From: Flavobacteriaceae bacterium
GTDB taxonomy: Bacteria > Bacteroidota > Bacteroidia > Flavobacteriales > Flavobacteriaceae
DNA length: 5,440 nucleotides
Reading direction: 5' to 3'
NCBI GenBank assembly: GCA_002401215.1
Contig: NVSL01000004.1
Coordinates: 11,818-17,257, forward strand
Part shown: positions 4,358-5,440 of the stretch, piece after piece
How the letters are laid out: each line of letters begins with the position of its first letter
How positions within the stretch are numbered: position 1 is the first letter of the stretch
Position numbers and translations under genes: made by a program
Notes under the pieces: model-generated
Database searches by the model: none
Told to the model about the DNA's origin: nothing
The model's input: only the letters and a program-made list of their open reading frames with translations

Positions 4358-5440
4358 ATGCCATTGTACAAAAAAACAAAAATAGTTGCCACCCTAGGTC
4401 CAGCTTGTAGTGATAAAGAAACTTTAAAAAAAATGATTTTTTCTGGAGCAAATGTCTTCAGAATAAATTTTTCACATGCCGATTATAGCGATGTGATTGA
4501 AAAAGTAAAAACCATTCGTGAATTGAATGAAGAAACGGGTAGAAATATTGCTATTTTGGCAGATTTACAAGGGCCTAAATTACGTGTTGGTGTGATGAAA
4601 GATGCGCATCTAAACAACGGTGACATCTTTACTTTTACTACAGAAAAATGTGTTGGAGACAGCAAAAAAGCATTTATGACTTACAAAACTTTTCCTCAAG
4701 ATGTAAAAGTTGGAGAAAATATTTTGGTTGATGATGGTAAATTAATGTTCGAGGTTATTGAGTCTGACAACAAAACAGAAGTTACAACCAAAGTGATTCG
4801 CGGTGGTGAATTAAAATCTAAAAAAGGAGTAAACTTACCAAACACAAATATTTCGCAACCAGCATTGACAGAGAAAGATATTGAAGATGCAATTTTTGCA
4901 ATGTCTTTAGAGGTAGATTGGTTTGCATTGTCATTTGTAAGAACTGGTGCAGATTTACAAATGTTGCACGATTTAATAAAAAAACATTCTGCTCATAGAA
5001 TTCCTGTAATCGCTAAAATTGAAAAGCCAGAAGCTGTAAAAAACATCGATGAGCTTATTCCTTATTGCGATGGGTTGATGGTTGCACGTGGAGATTTAGG
5101 AGTTGAAATTCCGATGAACGAAGTGCCAATTGTACAGAAACAATTAGTGCTTAGAGCAAAACAAGCAAGAATTCCGGTAATCATTGCAACACAAATGATG
5201 GAATCGATGATCGAAAATTTGGTGCCAACAAGAGCCGAAGTTAACGATGTTGCCAACTCTATTATGGATGGTGCCGATGCTGTAATGTTATCGGGAGAAA
5301 CATCTGTTGGTATTGATCCTGCAAATGTAATTCAGCACATGTCAGAAATTATTGTGAGCGTAGAGGACTCTCCATCTATTAAAGTTCCGCACATTGCACC
5401 AAGTATTAAAACAGATCGATATATCTCAAAAGCTATTTGT
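4358..5440 (+). CDS. pyk: Pyruvate kinase (3' truncated by window, first 361 residues)
   Basis: The enzyme transfers phosphate from phosphoenolpyruvate to ADP, making pyruvate and ATP at the end of glycolysis. The frame starts MPLYKKTKIVATLGPAC and stays open to the window end; roughly 115 residues, including most of the C-terminal regulatory domain, are missing. Visible active-site residues are R35, N37 and S39 in FRINFSH, D69 in ADLQGPKLR, K220 and E222 in the signature IPVIAKIEKPEAV, D246 in ARGDLGVE and T278 in IATQMMESM. The B domain lies at about 72-167, inserted in the (beta/alpha)8 barrel. Residues L70, Q71, K74 and V77 match the Lys117 type described as independent of potassium. The start lies 2 bases after the preceding stop, so expression probably depends on the promoter upstream of that gene. 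Confidence 0.96.
   Translation, partial: MPLYKKTKIVATLGPACSDKETLKKMIFSGANVFRINFSHADYSDVIEKVKTIRELNEETGRNIAILADLQGPKLRVGVMKDAHLNNGDIFTFTTEKCVGDSKKAFMTYKTFPQDVKVGENILVDDGKLMFEVIESDNKTEVTTKVIRGGELKSKKGVNLPNTNISQPALTEKDIEDAIFAMSLEVDWFALSFVRTGADLQMLHDLIKKHSAHRIPVIAKIEKPEAVKNIDELIPYCDGLMVARGDLGVEIPMNEVPIVQKQLVLRAKQARIPVIIATQMMESMIENLVPTRAEVNDVANSIMDGADAVMLSGETSVGIDPANVIQHMSEIIVSVEDSPSIKVPHIAPSIKTDRYISKAIC

Noticed and set aside
4483..5256. Minus-strand open frames within pyk
   Set aside because: They are antisense to conserved pyruvate kinase motifs and have no features of their own.
1..5440. CRISPR array, tRNA or rRNA gene, insertion sequence, attachment site or a new defence-like system
   Set aside because: No spaced direct repeats, cloverleaf-like sequence, transposase or terminal repeats were seen, and nearly all of the window is covered by recognisable housekeeping genes.

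Overview
The window looks like ordinary chromosomal DNA from a marine- or soil-type member of the Bacteroidota, most likely the class Flavobacteriia. Three things point there: AT-rich sequence, no Shine-Dalgarno motifs ahead of the starts, and promoter-like boxes of the Bacteroidota type TAnnTTTG. The gene order acpP-fabF-rnc-(IPExxxVDY-family gene)-pyk and the protein sequences themselves fit as well. The genus cannot be fixed from sequence reading alone.

Layout. Bases 1-240 hold the C-terminal end of a plus-strand serine hydrolase of the beta-lactamase/class C type. It converges on a minus-strand pair, purN (1307 to 738) and rnhA (745 to 263), which overlap by 8 bases and are probably co-transcribed. 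A 13-bp perfect inverted repeat sits at the convergent junction, with one arm inside the rnhA coding region; it probably terminates transcription from both sides. A 181-base divergent spacer (1308-1488) separates purN from the plus-strand cluster. It carries a 17-bp dyad, a good -7 box and an AT-rich leader for acpP.

The plus-strand cluster is acpP (acyl carrier protein), a strong intergenic hairpin, fabF (3-oxoacyl-ACP synthase II) and, 9 bases later, rnc (RNase III). A second promoter at about 3834-3871 then starts a transcript carrying an IPExxxVDY-family protein of unknown function and, 2 bases later, pyk (pyruvate kinase, cut by the window end after 361 codons).

How the genes relate. 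AcpP carries the acyl chains that FabF elongates. RNase III processes structured RNA. RNase HI removes RNA from RNA-DNA hybrids. PurN performs the third step of purine synthesis. Pyruvate kinase closes glycolysis. The window is housekeeping in nature and I see no mobile element, CRISPR array, RNA gene or clearly undescribed system. The points worth a second look are small: an Asn in place of the usual catalytic Asp of RNase III, a Lys-type (potassium-independent) signature in pyruvate kinase, a degenerate IPExxxVDY signature, a hairpin that may set the ACP to FabF ratio, a possible operator upstream of acpP, and a terminator arm embedded in rnhA coding sequence.
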